NCBI GenBank assembly: GCA_963693315.1
Contig: OY856187.1
Span: forward strand, 114,468,437-114,532,436
Source of the DNA: Diogma glabrata
Lineage: Eukaryota; Arthropoda; Insecta; Diptera; Cylindrotomidae
Length of the DNA: 64,000 bases
Direction: 5' to 3'
Shown: in pieces, positions 1 through 10,700 of the stretch
Numbering within the stretch: position 1 is the stretch's first letter
Layout: each line of letters starts with the position of its first letter
Translations under genes and position numbers: made by a program
The notes under the pieces: generated by a model
What the model was told of the DNA's origin: nothing
The model's database searches: none
What the model saw: only the letters and a program-made list of their open reading frames with translations

Positions 1-660
1 ATAGGAGACTGTTAAACTGTGAAAATAGTATATTTTATTATGAACTTTCTTGTCAGATGGTAAATCTTAATTCACTCAATCTTCGTAGGAACATATGTGA
101 GCTGAAGTTTGTATATAAATGCTGTAATGGTCTTATTGATTCATCATCATGTATTGAGAATCTCAATTTTTATGTTCCTTCTTTTATGTCTAGAAGTAGT
201 CACACCTTTAAAATATCTCGTTGTCGTACTAATGTTGGTTTACATCAGCCTTCTAACCGGATTATGGTCAGCTGGAATCAATTCATCATCAATTTTGGAC
301 AAGATTTTGATCTTAATAGCTCATCCATCAACCAATTCTATAATATTCTCGATAAATTTAAAGAACATTCCTTCTGAATATTTGTTTTTTGAATGGGAAT
401 AAATGATATTATATAAATAATTCATACTTAATTTTTCTGATTTAAATATTAGCTTTTATTTTTCTTCTTTTAATTTTCTTTTTAAATTTTTTGTCCTATT
501 TGTTCATTTTTTGTATTTTAATTATTAGTAATTTTTTTTTTTTTTTGTAACTAGAGATTAAGAACGTTTTAAATCTTTTGTATTTTAACCGAGATGCATG
601 TTTGTGAGCTTTATTGCTTGTTTTGTATCCATATGAAAATAAATAAATAAATAAATAAAT
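1..660 (+). mobile_element. LINE 3' end (jockey/CR1-type), truncated by window edge
   Basis: This is the 3' terminal part of a non-LTR retrotransposon that enters from the left edge. It holds the C-terminal end of ORF2 (open from base 3 to the stop at 375-377), an AT-rich 3' UTR, and a terminal (AAAT)n tail at about 637-660, a typical LINE 3' end. It abuts a copy of dispersed repeat family A, so the insertion probably landed in that repeat. The clade is inferred from the C-terminal protein pattern only. Confidence 0.75.
3..377 (+). CDS. LINE ORF2 C-terminal fragment (partial)
   Basis: The frame is open from base 3, upstream of the first ATG at 57, so the protein starts before the window. It holds the region after the reverse transcriptase of jockey/CR1-like LINEs: a segment about Leu-Arg-Arg, then Leu-Lys-Phe-Val-Tyr-Lys and Asn-Gly-Leu-Ile-Asp, then the Ser-Arg-Cys-Arg-Thr-Asn and Ser-Trp-Asn motifs seen near the C-terminus of such proteins. 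No catalytic residues are present. The stop at 375-377 is followed by a UTR and an (AAAT)n tail, which supports a genuine ORF2 end. Assignment is by remembered family pattern; a protein search against LINE ORF2 would confirm it. Confidence 0.7.
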   Translation, partial: RRLLNCENSIFYYELSCQMVNLNSLNLRRNICELKFVYKCCNGLIDSSSCIENLNFYVPSFMSRSSHTFKISRCRTNVGLHQPSNRIMVSWNQFIINFGQDFDLNSSSINQFYNILDKFKEHSF

Positions 661-800
661 TATATTATCAAGAAATACTACTCTAAATTTCAATATGACA
701 TATTTATTTTATATTTAATATTTTTAGTAATACCTGCCACAGTAGCCAAAAAAGTTTTACTTCAACTACGTGTAAAGACTACGCACTTCAATTTTTTTCT
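657..800 (+). repeat. Dispersed repeat family A, copy 1
   Basis: This segment has clear relatives at 9,990-10,125 (same strand) and 8,885-9,045 (inverted). The shared core includes AATATGACATAT, an ATTTTTAGTAATACCTGC block and a TTTTACTTCAAC block followed by GTGTAAAGA and ACGCAC. The element type is unknown and no coding capacity is seen. Confidence 0.7.
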
Positions 801-1799
801 AGAACTAAAGGACTTACGATCAAGGAAAACTTAATTCGACTATCTCATCTAGACAGAAAAATCGCAATTTGGTGTCTGTGTATAGCACCAATTAATTAAA
901 TAGAACACCTCAAAACAATATCGAATATGTATATCACAATAGTCGAATATATCACTTTCGGTGTTCTTACAGTAAACAATAAAACAATAAAATAACAAGA
1001 TATTGAAAAAATCGTCATTAAAAGGGAATGAAACCAAGTATTTACTAGAGAGCTATGAATAACAGTAAAAAATAAGTATTAATATTGACAAAGAGTGGCG
1101 CCAAATCTAAAGCGCCGTTAGCAAATAATAACGATCCTAGAACTAGATTTTCTTTGTTAAGAATGCAATTCACACTTATAAATAACAAAAGAAAAAATCC
1201 TTTTCTAGTATCTTTCATAAAAAAAGGAAATGAATTTAATGTATTAGTTTTTAAGATGTCATAAAAAATCCCTAAAAATATTTCGGTTTTGTTAAAGGAT
1301 TATGGCTTTGTTCGTTTATTTGTTGTGTAACAGTTATTATTAATAATCCCAAAATCATTTAGATAAATCTATCAGAAATAAGATAATAATAAATTTACAA
1401 TGACATTTTTATTACTGTATTTTGTCATTATTATTTTGAAAAAGATAATGGAGTGGGTAGGAAGAAATGTTAACAAATTTACTTATTGTTATAAGTTGAA
1501 ATTTTGATTGTGTACATTTTTAGTGGTTACATTTATAAATTAAGTTATTTAGATATAAAATGGATGATTTGAAAATAATATTTTGAGTAGTAGATAAAAC
1601 GCAAAACCGCAGTTCAGAAAGTGAGTCCAGACACAACAATGATTTAACGTCATAAAGTGTCATTGATTCGTGCAAAGCATTCCATTTTTATGCTAAACAG
1701 ACAAAAAAGCCCATCTGCATTCTTTCATTATGACGTTGAGTGATTTTTATAGTTTTGTACAACCAGGGGAACGAATATAAATGATGCATGATGGTTTCG
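801..1799. other. AT-rich DNA, nothing recognised
   Basis: No ORF of note, tRNA-like segment, satellite or paired inverted repeat was recognised here. Confidence 0.5.
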
Positions 1800-2469
1800 A
1801 TTTCATCCGAGCACTGCTAGTGATGATATTTGATATAAAACAACGAAATTTGCAACATTTTGACGATGTTGTAGGAAATCAAGGTTTGATGTTAACCTTG
1901 GATCACACACAACTCGTATAGCACGCTTTTGAATAAACACCAAAATTGAAACAGTGCAGTGCTCCAAACTTGACAATAATACTTCATACAAGGACGCATA
2001 TAGGACTAATAAATGTGGACTAATTGATACGGAGTGGACTATTTTTTACATTTATTGAAAAGGTTGAGTTTTCTTGATGCGCTCATTGCTATCGCCATTG
2101 TATGATCAATCCACAGTAGTTCATTGGAAATTGTGACACCCAATATATGAATGCTTTCACATTCGTCTATTTGTTCGTTACACATACTAATTGAAATATC
2201 ATTGGGGAACTCGATCTTTGATCTGGAAACAATCGATAGCTATATTTTGGTGGAATTGAACTTGACCAAATTTTTGTTACCCAGATAGGCGAATTTTTCT
2301 ACATCTTTGTTAACATGTATGACAGTGTCTCTCCGAGCGGTATTTATTCGTACATGCAGTTTATTCTTCGAAGATAGCGCGACGAACGATTTATGTAGTG
2401 TTTTTCCATCTGCTAAAGTTTTTTTTTTTTGGTTAATAGTGATTTTCAACAGTTTGTTGATATAAATTA

Positions 2470-3230
2470 AAAAAAGTCCAAGCGGCAGGTATATCCGCTA
2501 GAAATAGGTAGATTTCAGGCTCAGACAGTTTTGGGTGCAATTAGAATCGGGTTTATCAGATTACTTTAAAAAAAAGACTAATTAAAAACAGAAGCATTAA
2601 ACAAACTTTAAAAATAAACATTGTTTTACACAGTTTTTGGGCTCTAGCTTCTTAACCTGTACCCCGATATGGCTAATTGTTGAACTTATTCAAGAGACTG
2701 TTTGCCGCAACATACCCAGAAAATATTTTTGGCGTAGGTTAGGTCAAAAAAGTGCGACCGTGAGAATGCAGCTAAATACCGTTGTACTTTACACAGTTTA
2801 TTGCAGATAGCTAAAGAACCTTTTATTGTAGATGTCTGGCTTTTCAAAAAATGATACAAATATGTTTAAATATTAATATTTATAAATTTTGTTTACATAT
2901 TTTGCCCCAAACGGCCGTTATAACGCTTTGTATTTGACAGTTTTAAGGCTCTAGCCTCTTAACCTGTACCCGGATATGGCCAGTTGTCAAACTTATTTAA
3001 GAGATTGTTTGCCGCAACACGTTCAGAAAAAATTTTTGGTCTAGGTCGAAAAATGCGACCGTGAGAGTGCCGCTTAACTCCGTTATACCTCATATCGTTA
3101 TATATATATATAATTTTTTTTTTTGTTTTTCCGTCTCCACTTATCATATATAGTCTTTTGGACCAAAATTTTCCCGAAATTCCGAGATGACGGACATTGC
3201 AATAGGTAGATTTTTCTTTGAAATCTACCT
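2470..3230. repeat. Insertion in LINE holding a ~305-bp tandem dimer
   Basis: Two diverged copies of one sequence lie at about 2,636-2,775 and 2,942-3,090, roughly 306 bp apart. Both contain a GGCTCTAGC..TTAACCTGTACCC block, a TTGTTTGCCGCAACA block and a GTGCGACCGTGAGA or AATGCGACCGTGAGA block. The segment begins near an AGGTAGATTTC motif (2,506) and ends with the hairpin at 3,204-3,230, so it may be one inserted element with related ends. There is no coding content. A TA-rich run at 3,097-3,120 follows the second copy. Confidence 0.55.
3204..3230. repeat. 27-bp hairpin with AGGTAGATTT arms
   Basis: AGGTAGATTT at 3,204-3,213 pairs with AAATCTACCT at 3,221-3,230 around a 7-base loop. A nearly identical hairpin (25 of 27 bases) is at 52,972-52,998. 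Both are followed by AAAA and then directly by antisense LINE coding sequence. Confidence 0.8.
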
Positions 3231-3430
3231 AAAAGAGTGGGAAACAAAACTGAACCTTGGGGTACTGCAGCGTAATTAATTTAGACTCAGAAGAAAAGCC
3301 ATCTATAATTACCAAAATAAATTCACAATCGCGGGGTGAAATCGAGCTTGTTGATCAAGCTGGCATGTCAGATTCGATCAAATGCTTTTGAGATGCCTAA
3401 TGTAATGCGACGTACATTTTAACAACTTTT

Positions 3431-6400
3431 TGAATTATGCTGTTTCAAAGGTGGACTACAGTTTGTTTCCATTGTGTTTTTGATAATTTACCACTTCAGT
3501 TGTAAAGGAGAAAAATAGGACCGCAACGAATACTCGTTATATTTTGAATAAATAGCAATTATTAATTTTGCCTCATGAATCCTACCTGGTTACAAGAAAC
3601 TAACTTACTTCTCTCACCCTAGCACCAAAAATTTAAGCATGTCACGAAGCTTGCTTCCACAGCCTTTGCTGAATATATGCATGCAGCAGTGCTGACAAGC
3701 TTGACGCTTCCTTAAAGTTTTTAGAAATAGCGTTTTCAGACCTACGAACATTACATTTGCTTCAGTTGAGTTTCTAGAAAACAAAACTAAGATAGCCTTG
3801 TCCGACAAAAACTGGTCTGCTATGCTATTGTCGATTCCGAATAACCCAAAAATACCAAGATTTCAATTGTCAGACTCTACAATAGCGGACAAATTTTTCT
3901 CGGACAAGATTACCCTCGTTTTACAAAACAAATTTCCACATCCCATTATTAACTAGGTGACCTGACCAATGCAGAATGCAATTGATAAAAAGGAGCGAAG
4001 ATATGTCCAATCCAAAAGATATGTCCGAAGATATGTTACAATCGAAAAGAACTACAAAATCGCTACAGTTTAATGTGTGGTAATATTGCTGCATCTACCT
4101 CCCGGCATAGATTTAGTGGAAAATCAATGAAAAATTTTTCAACGGATTTGAAACCGATATGTCTGACTACAACGATCGTATCGTGGAATTTTGTATATAA
4201 AAAATATAAAAAAGTACTTTAACAAAACGGCAATGAAAAAAAGGTGAACGAACCAAATAAAAACTCGTTCAGGTTGAAAACATGATCAAGCTTGTTCAAT
4301 GTAGGTAAAAGTGTGTTATTAAATTTTTTAAAATCAACTAATAACAAACTTTTATTTCAGGCTTTCAATATCACTGCAGTTCAAGGAAAAAATAAAAAAA
4401 AAAAAATAAAAAAATAAAAATAAAAAACTAAAATATATAAAAAAATATAAAAAAATACAAAAAAAACAAAATAAACAAAAAAAATTTAATAATTTGTTTA
4501 AGTATTGTGAAAAGATGATAATTTTCCCATTGAAAGTCTATGGGAACCGTTTTTCGGTGATTATTCCTCCGTGGTATGTCTAATTTTCAATATTTTTTTT
4601 GTAAACCATCTAAGGCTAGATGTCGTCTTACATGCAAAATTTCATTTTGATATCTTTAATAGTTTGGGAGGAGTATGTCTTCAAACGAAAGTACGAATCG
4701 GGGAAGAATGGAGCTTCGCTCCAAAAAACAAAATTTTGGGAGAAACTTTACAACACCCTGGGAAATCACCATGTTTTAGAGTTTGCTGAACAAAAAAGCG
4801 TCCAAATCGAGGAAAATGGCAGATAAAAAGTTTTCAAATACAGGCGCCATCATCAAATAAAAGGGGCGAGGGTCTGGTGACTCGTAGAATTGAGAATTCG
4901 AAACGATTTATTCTTCCTTTGTATTTTTGAAGATTCCTTGTGGGTTGACCAGACCTTCCTTGCCAACCGTAAAAAATAAGGAAGACAGCAACGAATCTTA
5001 ACTTTTTCTGCATAATTCATATTTTTTTATATTTTTTATATTCTTTGGTTAAATCAAGATAAACTCGAACGAATTCCTTTTCACTTCAATCAGAAATAAA
5101 AAAGTCGCTATATGTTAAAGTGTAAAAACAAAAACTTTAATATGTTAAGATTTCACCTTCACAACTTCGATATCTGACTCATCAGGTGAGTTAGAACTCA
5201 GAATCTTTGGAAAATTAACAGGCATCTTTTGATGCAACTCCTTATATGTGGATGGAGCATCCATCCATATTTAGTAGTATCAGTTGATGTTAGTGAGGTA
5301 AGCATCCGTGCTAACTAGCACTAGATTCCTTATTCATAATATATTAGCTAAACTGCCATAAATCCTGGCACTCATCAGCTCAGCGTCAAGTAAGAAGTAA
5401 ACAAATCTCTTTTGTTTAGTGCCAGTAATTTAAAATCGTTTTTTGTCTTCGGCTTTTGTAGTGATCCAAAAACACACTGTCGGTCAGCTCAGTATCTTTT
5501 TCATATAAAAAAACTCTATTCGGGCTACACAATAAACCTTAAGCACAAAATAGGCAAGTAAAGAACCAACTCAAGTTACATTTAGTTAATGTATTTTGCA
5601 AACTTTTCATTTACAAAATACGAAAGTATGAAAGTAGTAAAAATAAGAGAAAAACAAACTAAAATTTTTGTCTCGTCGCCAGTTGACTATGCTAGCTAGG
5701 TGTCACTATTTCTGATCCCCTTACCTAATGTATTGTCGCTATTCTGATTGCTGTTGATGGTTTTCAAATTATGCTATGATTACAATTTTTTTTACATATT
5801 CAACAATTTTGTAAAAAATATGAAATAGAATAAGTTAAATTCAATGATATAAAAAACATAAATATAATAAAAAGACAATATTTTAAGGCAATGTAGCAAA
5901 ATACTACAACAAAAAACAGAATGAGTTATAAATAACCTTCTATGAATTTAATTTTGGTTGTTGTTTAGTTATGCAGTTTATTCAAACATTTTTGAAATTC
6001 TATAGTTTCGTGTTCATTTAATGCATCTGTTTCAACATTCCATTTTAATTAAAAATGAAACAACATGGTATTATTTATATTATTAAAGATCGAGAATGAT
6101 GGAAAAAAATTATGTAAGTTATATTTTGATTAGGTATTTGGATACCAGTTTATAATTTTCATGTGGATTAGTAGCACTAAAACTGAAACGATAGTGAACC
6201 TATTACCCATCGCTCCATCCAGTCGTTTTTTTGCTGAGAAAGCTGTCTAGTCCAATAACGTTGCTTCTTATTCTTCTCCCAATTTCCGAAATGAAAAAAA
6301 ATTCAGCTCCATATAAACTATGACTCTACTAGATATGTAATAAAGAGATGGAACGCGTATGGAAAGATGATCGAGTGATTCTAACATTAAGATCACGGCA

Positions 6401-7800
6401 AGAGATTCATCAATTTTAATTAAACAAACCGATCTTTTTTTTGTCACCAATCGCTAAATTGATGGATTTGCTCATGCTACCAACTCTACAAGAATATATA
6501 GTTTTAGCGTTTCACATACATGGTTTAGGGAGGGATACTGTACCATAACTGCTCTCTGCATAATCACAGAAGCAATACAGAGAGAATTGAATCAAAAAAG
6601 ATCCAATCACCTAAAACTCTAACCTTACCACTTAGCAATTTTGCTCATATTTAAGATATGATTATAATGGAGGACGTATAGCAAACATTTTGTTATTTTT
6701 ATATCGAAAACTGGATAAAATTACAAAATGTTGATATTTCAACCATTTTTAATTCAACATAATATGGTATAGTAGTATAGTATAGTATATATTATACTTT
6801 ATAACGCAGATGTTTTCCTTAAAGCTAAGTGATCAATAAAGCGATTATTTAAGAGATGTAAAGTTTTGCAATAAAATTTCAAACTGCATGCTATCAGGGT
6901 GATTAATTTTTTCGTTCACATTTTTTTCATTATCAAATAAAAACTTATAATTTTATATCAACCATTTGTAATATTTATTAATTTATTTTTTTATTTTTTT
7001 TCTAGAATGGTAATAGCCAATAAATAAACCATAAAATAATCACAAATAACCATTAAATAGGATTGTCTCATCGGAATGTTATTCAAAAATTCTGATACAC
7101 TTTTGAATTTTGAAGAATGAATGGATATAACAGCAACAAATGAAGATAAATCACGTTTTGAATTACATCCATAAGGCCAAATTATAACAATTGCTACTAA
7201 ATTAATATACCAAATACATAAAATTCTGTCTGGAACCAATTCTTGCCTCGTAGCCTATATTTGTAGGAATTAGAGGATAATTTTTCGTTTTTGCTTTAAC
7301 TCTTATTTATTAGAGAGATTTTTAATGTTTGTCTATTTTACAGCTTTTAACAACTTTTGATTTTTTTATTAGTAATTTTTGAAGTGAAACTTCTTTAGGC
7401 GCGTTATGAGAATTTTGCAACGGAAGTATAAAAAACGAATATAATATTCGGCAAATATACGATACAATTCGATTATGACACACATAGTTTAAATATTCAC
7501 TGGTTTTTGGTGCATTATAGAAATGGTTCATATTTTTCGATGCTTAAAAATTTAACAGAAATTCAATTAAAAACATAATTTTAAATTAAATTTAATGATT
7601 TTTAATCCGAATTTTTGGAGTATTTTAATTTAATTTAATATCAGTTTTCAAAATATTATATGTCTACTCCATTTTTGTTTACAATGGATGCTTAGACTCG
7701 TAAATTAATAAAAATAGCAGCATATTTTGCATTTTTAAAGGCAGAGAAATAAGTAAAATTAAATTTTTGGTTTTGGAGTGCGGTCAAATCACTAAAGTAT
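3431..7800. other. AT-rich DNA without recognised genes
   Basis: The only distinct elements are an A-rich low-complexity stretch (4,374-4,492) and a short TATAG-type run near 6,766-6,795. The short ORFs at 3,614-3,808, 4,571-4,826, 6,268-6,450, 6,991-7,239 and 7,322-7,531 show no motif or composition that separates them from chance in AT-rich DNA. Confidence 0.5.
4374..4492 (+). repeat. A-rich low-complexity tract
   Basis: Nearly continuous A runs broken by single T or C bases (AAAAAATAAAA style). It could be the remnant of a poly(A) tail of an old retroposon or simple sequence expansion; no retroposon body is recognisable on its 5' side. Confidence 0.7.
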
Positions 7801-7915
7801 AACAAACTGGTTTTTGTATATAGTTGCAAGTTTCCTTTTTTGATTTTACATTAAAAAACTATTTTCAAAATTCAAAACTAATATTTTAGCAACTATATAC
7901 AAAAACCAATTTGTT
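7801..7915. repeat. 115-bp inverted-repeat (hairpin) element
   Basis: The 27 bases at 7,801-7,827 are the reverse complement of 7,889-7,915 with one mismatch (arm core TTTTTGTATATAGTTGC). The ~60-base loop is AT-rich. A 12-bp direct repeat, AGAGAAATAAGT, occurs at 7,743-7,754 and immediately after the right arm at 7,916-7,927; it is not adjacent to the left arm, so it is not a clean target duplication. A miniature foldback/MITE-type element is the simplest reading. Confidence 0.6.
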
Positions 7916-8156
7916 AGAGAAATAAGTTTTCGCAAATCTTGGTAAATGGCATATATAATGAAATATAAGAGGACAACAATCACCGTTTTGAAATTTGAGC
8001 AAAATCGAATAACTGGTTCGGGAATAAAAGCATGTTTGGTGGATCTTTTTGGTTTGTATATGGTCAAGTCATTCATTTGTTCATTTGTTATTATATTTTT
8101 TATTCACTTATTCAGTCTCGAACTAAATGTTATATGAGTTGGATGTGTCGATTGTA

Positions 8157-8816
8157 GATGGTGGTAATGGTGATCATTCTGGTCATGGTGGCCATGGTGG
8201 TCATGGTGGTCATGGTAGTCATGGTGGTAATAGTGGTCATGGTGGTCATGGTGGTCATAGTGGTAATGGTGATCACGGTGTTCACGATGGTCATGGTGGC
8301 CATGGTGGTCATGGTGGTCACGGTGGTCATAGTGGTCATGGTGTTCATTGTGGTCATGGTGGTCATGGTAGTCATGGTGGTCAAGGTGGTCATGGTAGTC
8401 ATGGTGGTCATAGTGGTCATGGTGGTTATGGTGGTCATGGTGGTCATGGTGGTCATGGTGGTTATGATGGTCATGGTGTTCACGGTGGTCATGATGGTCA
8501 TGTTGGTCATGGTGTTCACGCTGGTCACGGTGGTCATGGTGGTCATGGTGGTCATGGTGGTCATGTTGGTTATGGTGGTCACGGTGGTCATGGTAGTCAC
8601 GGTGGTCATGGTAGTCACGGTGGTCATGATGGTATGGTGTTCACGGTGGTCATGATGGTCATGTTGGTCATGGCGGTCATGGTGGTCATGGTGGTCAAGG
8701 TGGTCATGGTAGTAATGGTGGTAATGGTGGTTACGGTGGTCATGGTGGTCATGGTGTTCACGGTGGTCATGATGGTCATGGTGATGTTACGGTGGTCATG
8801 GTGGTTATGGTGCTTA
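8157..8816 (+). repeat. 9-bp minisatellite (GGTGGTCAT)n
   Basis: About 660 bp of imperfect 9-bp units GGTGGTCAT with variants (GGTAGTCAT, GGTGTTCAC, GGTGGTAAT). Because the unit is a multiple of three, the whole array stays open in several frames: a Gly/His-rich reading, a Met/Val-rich reading, and a Met/Thr-rich reading on the other strand. That is a consequence of periodicity rather than evidence of a gene. Strong G-versus-C strand asymmetry is plain. It is followed at 8,827-8,848 by a GC-rich CCCGGG-containing palindrome. Confidence 0.9.
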
Positions 8817-8884
8817 GAATTTGCATCCCGGGCTTTCCCGGGCGGGAAAAAATGTTTGTGTTCATTAAATTTGTTTTTTTAAAT

Positions 8885-9045
8885 AGAAAAATGAGTGCGT
8901 GTAATCTTTGCACGCGGTTGAAATAAATTTCTTTGGCTACTGTGGCAGGTATTAATAAAAAGATAAAATATAAAATAAATATGTCATATTACAAATTAGA
9001 GTTGCATTTCTTGATAATATAATTTACTGTGTAATAACCATTTAC
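8885..9045 (-). repeat. Dispersed repeat family A, copy 2 (inverted)
   Basis: The reverse complement matches family A copies at 657-800 and 9,990-10,125, including the TACCTGCCACAGTAGCCAAA block and the AATATGACATATTTATTTTA block. It also matches copy 1 through TTATATTATCAAGAAAT, which fixes that end of the family just outside the LINE tail at 660. Confidence 0.7.
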
Positions 9046-9104
9046 GTACGCATTGAGGGATCAGTTTTTATTAATTTGTTAATTTTTGTCCTATTTTTTT
9101 ATCC

Positions 9105-9290
9105 ACGGCTGTGACAACCCCGCGCACTCCAGTCCCTGTTATTGGCACATGAGTTAACGTGAGATATCACATTCACATTCCACTGGCAATAGCAGTGAGA
9201 TATCACTAGCCAAGGTGATATCTTAGGGGTGCTGGCGGATGAACTGTATTCAGTCAACGGTAGCACTCTCAATCTTAGCTAATGAATATT
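9105..9290 (+). repeat. Dispersed repeat family B, copy 1
   Basis: The reverse complement of this block matches 28,060-28,215, sharing GCTACCGTTGACTGAATAC, a GTTCATC..GCC block, a GATATCACC..GGCTAGTGATA block and a TTGTCAC.GCCGT end. It is relatively GC-rich and non-coding. The element class is unknown. Confidence 0.7.
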
Positions 9291-9399
9291 CCTTGATGCT
9301 GGAACGCTGTAGCTTGCTCGAAGAAGCGAGCTTTCATATAACTATATATCTGAGCTTTAATCATTGAAAAATATACTGCGTAATCTGCATAATCAAGGA

Positions 9400-9720
9400 T
9401 TATGCCATTAGCTGGACTATTGGCAAACCAATTTTAGTTTTGTTCCTGCAAATTTTTAAAACAAATTTGCTTTTTATCTCTTATTTTATTTTTATTTTCC
9501 CTATCCTATCACGAAATATTGGCCTATGTCATATTTTATATGTGATAGGATTTATAGTTTAGTTGTCCATTATTTAACAACAAATATTAAAAAAAACAAA
9601 AAAAAAACAGATTTGCGTCCATTAACATCCTTAAAACGCATGTTGTTGTGGGACCTTGGTCTTAAAAGGTTTTTATGTGTTGTTGTGACACATATTGTAA
9701 TGCCTACTACACATCACATT
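9400..9720 (+). repeat. Dispersed repeat family R, copy 1
   Basis: Relatives lie at 49,265-49,580 (inverted, nearly full length) and 23,820-23,960 (inverted, partial). Shared blocks include ATTTTATATGTGATAGGATT, CAGATTTGCGTCCAT, AAAACGCATGTTGTTG and TATGTGTTGTTGTGACA. The ~70-aa ORF at 9,526-9,741 is not conserved as an ORF in the other copies. The element class is unknown. Confidence 0.7.
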
Positions 9721-9989
9721 TTATTAAAAAAAAAAAAATAATAAAAAGCAATATTTACATAATGTATTAAAGTCAATTCAATTATTAGCATAATTGAAAT
9801 ATGAAATTAGAGGCTTATGAGGTATTTGCTAGATTTATTGCAAAATGCATCAATTGTTGTACCAATTGTTAAATGAAGTGGACATGTATTCACCGTGAAA
9901 TATAATTTGCAATACGTTGAAAGACTTTGTAAAACATGTAAATATGGCTTTTTATTACACATTGTTATAATTATTTTATCAACAATATT

Positions 9990-10125
9990 AGAAAGAAACT
10001 CTAAATTTCAATATGACATATCTTTTTTATTTTATATTTAATATTTTTAGTAATACCTGCTGCAGTGGCCAAAGAAGTTTTACTTCAACAGCGTGTAAAG
10101 ATTACGCACTTCATTTTTTTAAACT
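9990..10125 (+). repeat. Dispersed repeat family A, copy 3
   Basis: Same-strand relative of 657-800: AAACTCTAAATTTCAATATG, then ATTTTTAGTAATACCTGC, CAGTGGCCAAAGAAGTTTTA and AAAGATTACGCACTTC. Confidence 0.7.
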
Positions 10126-10179
10126 TTATATTTATTCCATCAATGTCTAGACTATTTTTTTTATCATATCATATCAGTT

Positions 10180-10700
10180 TTCATCAAGTATCGTTTTAAT
10201 TATTTCCATTTTCAATGTTAGATTATTATGAGTAAATTTATTGGGGAGTTTTGAGAACAATTAAACTCAAGTAAGGAAAGAAGTAATTTTAATTTTTGAT
10301 CAATTCAAACGTATGTATATTTAAAAGTTTCGGAGATAAAAACTGCACTTCTCATTTTACGTGTATCGGATGAATTCGAACCTTCCTTTTCCGTATCATG
10401 TTCGAATTCTTTGGGAGACACGCTATCCATTACGCCATTGAAGCGATGACTATTTTGAAGTTGAATCTTCATCATCACTCATTTATTTACTTAAATTGAA
10501 TTTTTCCATTGCCATTAAACTTTATGCTACTGGGAATGTTTTACATTAAATGGGAATTTTTGCATTAAATTTCTAGACATTACTTTGTGTGAATTCATAG
10601 AATGGGGAATATTTCTATTCTAATTATCATCATAAATCACGATTTCATAGTCATTATTGATTGTTTCCAATCAATGTGAAATTAATGGCTGAATATTGTT
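10180..10700 (-). mobile_element. SINE-like repeat with Arg-tRNA-like head
   Basis: On the minus strand, GGCGTAATGGATAGCGTG (10,419-10,436) fits a tRNA A box, and GGTTCGAATTCATCC (10,368-10,382) fits a B box about 37 bases downstream. The A box resembles tRNA-Arg. The anticodon region does not fold as a functional tRNA by eye, so this is a tRNA-derived internal promoter, not a tRNA gene. A second copy lies at 28,480-28,960 in the opposite orientation and shares flanking sequence (for example TGTGTGAATTCATAGAAT), as expected of a dispersed SINE. The outer ends are approximate. Confidence 0.6.

Larger units (their letters stand above)
1800..3430 (-). mobile_element. Decayed LINE RT fragment, interrupted
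   Basis: Read on the minus strand this is a degraded reverse transcriptase of a jockey/CR1-like LINE with several frameshifts and stops. At 3,370-3,425 it reads a Gly-Ile-Ser-Lys-Ala-Phe-Asp-Arg motif (the RT 'D-x-SKAFD' block). At 3,240-3,280 it reads Val-Pro-Gln-Gly-Ser-Val-Leu. Near 2,240-2,270 it reads Asn-Leu-Val-Lys-Phe-Asn-Ser-Thr-Lys, near 2,110-2,150 Ile-Leu-Gly-Val-Thr-Ile-Ser, and at 1,850-1,930 Gln-Lys-Arg-Ala-Ile-Arg followed by Leu-Gln-His-Arg. These blocks come in the correct order for an RT. Non-LINE DNA between about 2,460 and 3,230 splits the coding relic. Confidence 0.75.

Noticed and set aside
3614..3808. Continuation of the antisense LINE upstream of 3,430
   Set aside because: The translated sense does not match LINE endonuclease or linker blocks in any frame that I could read.
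8826..8850. A hAT terminus related to 52,648-54,765
   Set aside because: Shares only CCCGGG words; no TAGGGTTTCTCA-type end or 8-bp duplication nearby.
8127..8882. A 251-codon Gly/His-rich protein gene
   Set aside because: The open frame follows from a 9-bp tandem repeat, other frames on both strands are equally open, there is no signal peptide or flanking domain, and the frame ends in unrelated sense.
10360..10447. A tRNA-Arg gene on the minus strand
   Set aside because: The anticodon arm is disrupted and the copy at 28.76-28.83 kb shares long flanks, again pointing to a SINE.
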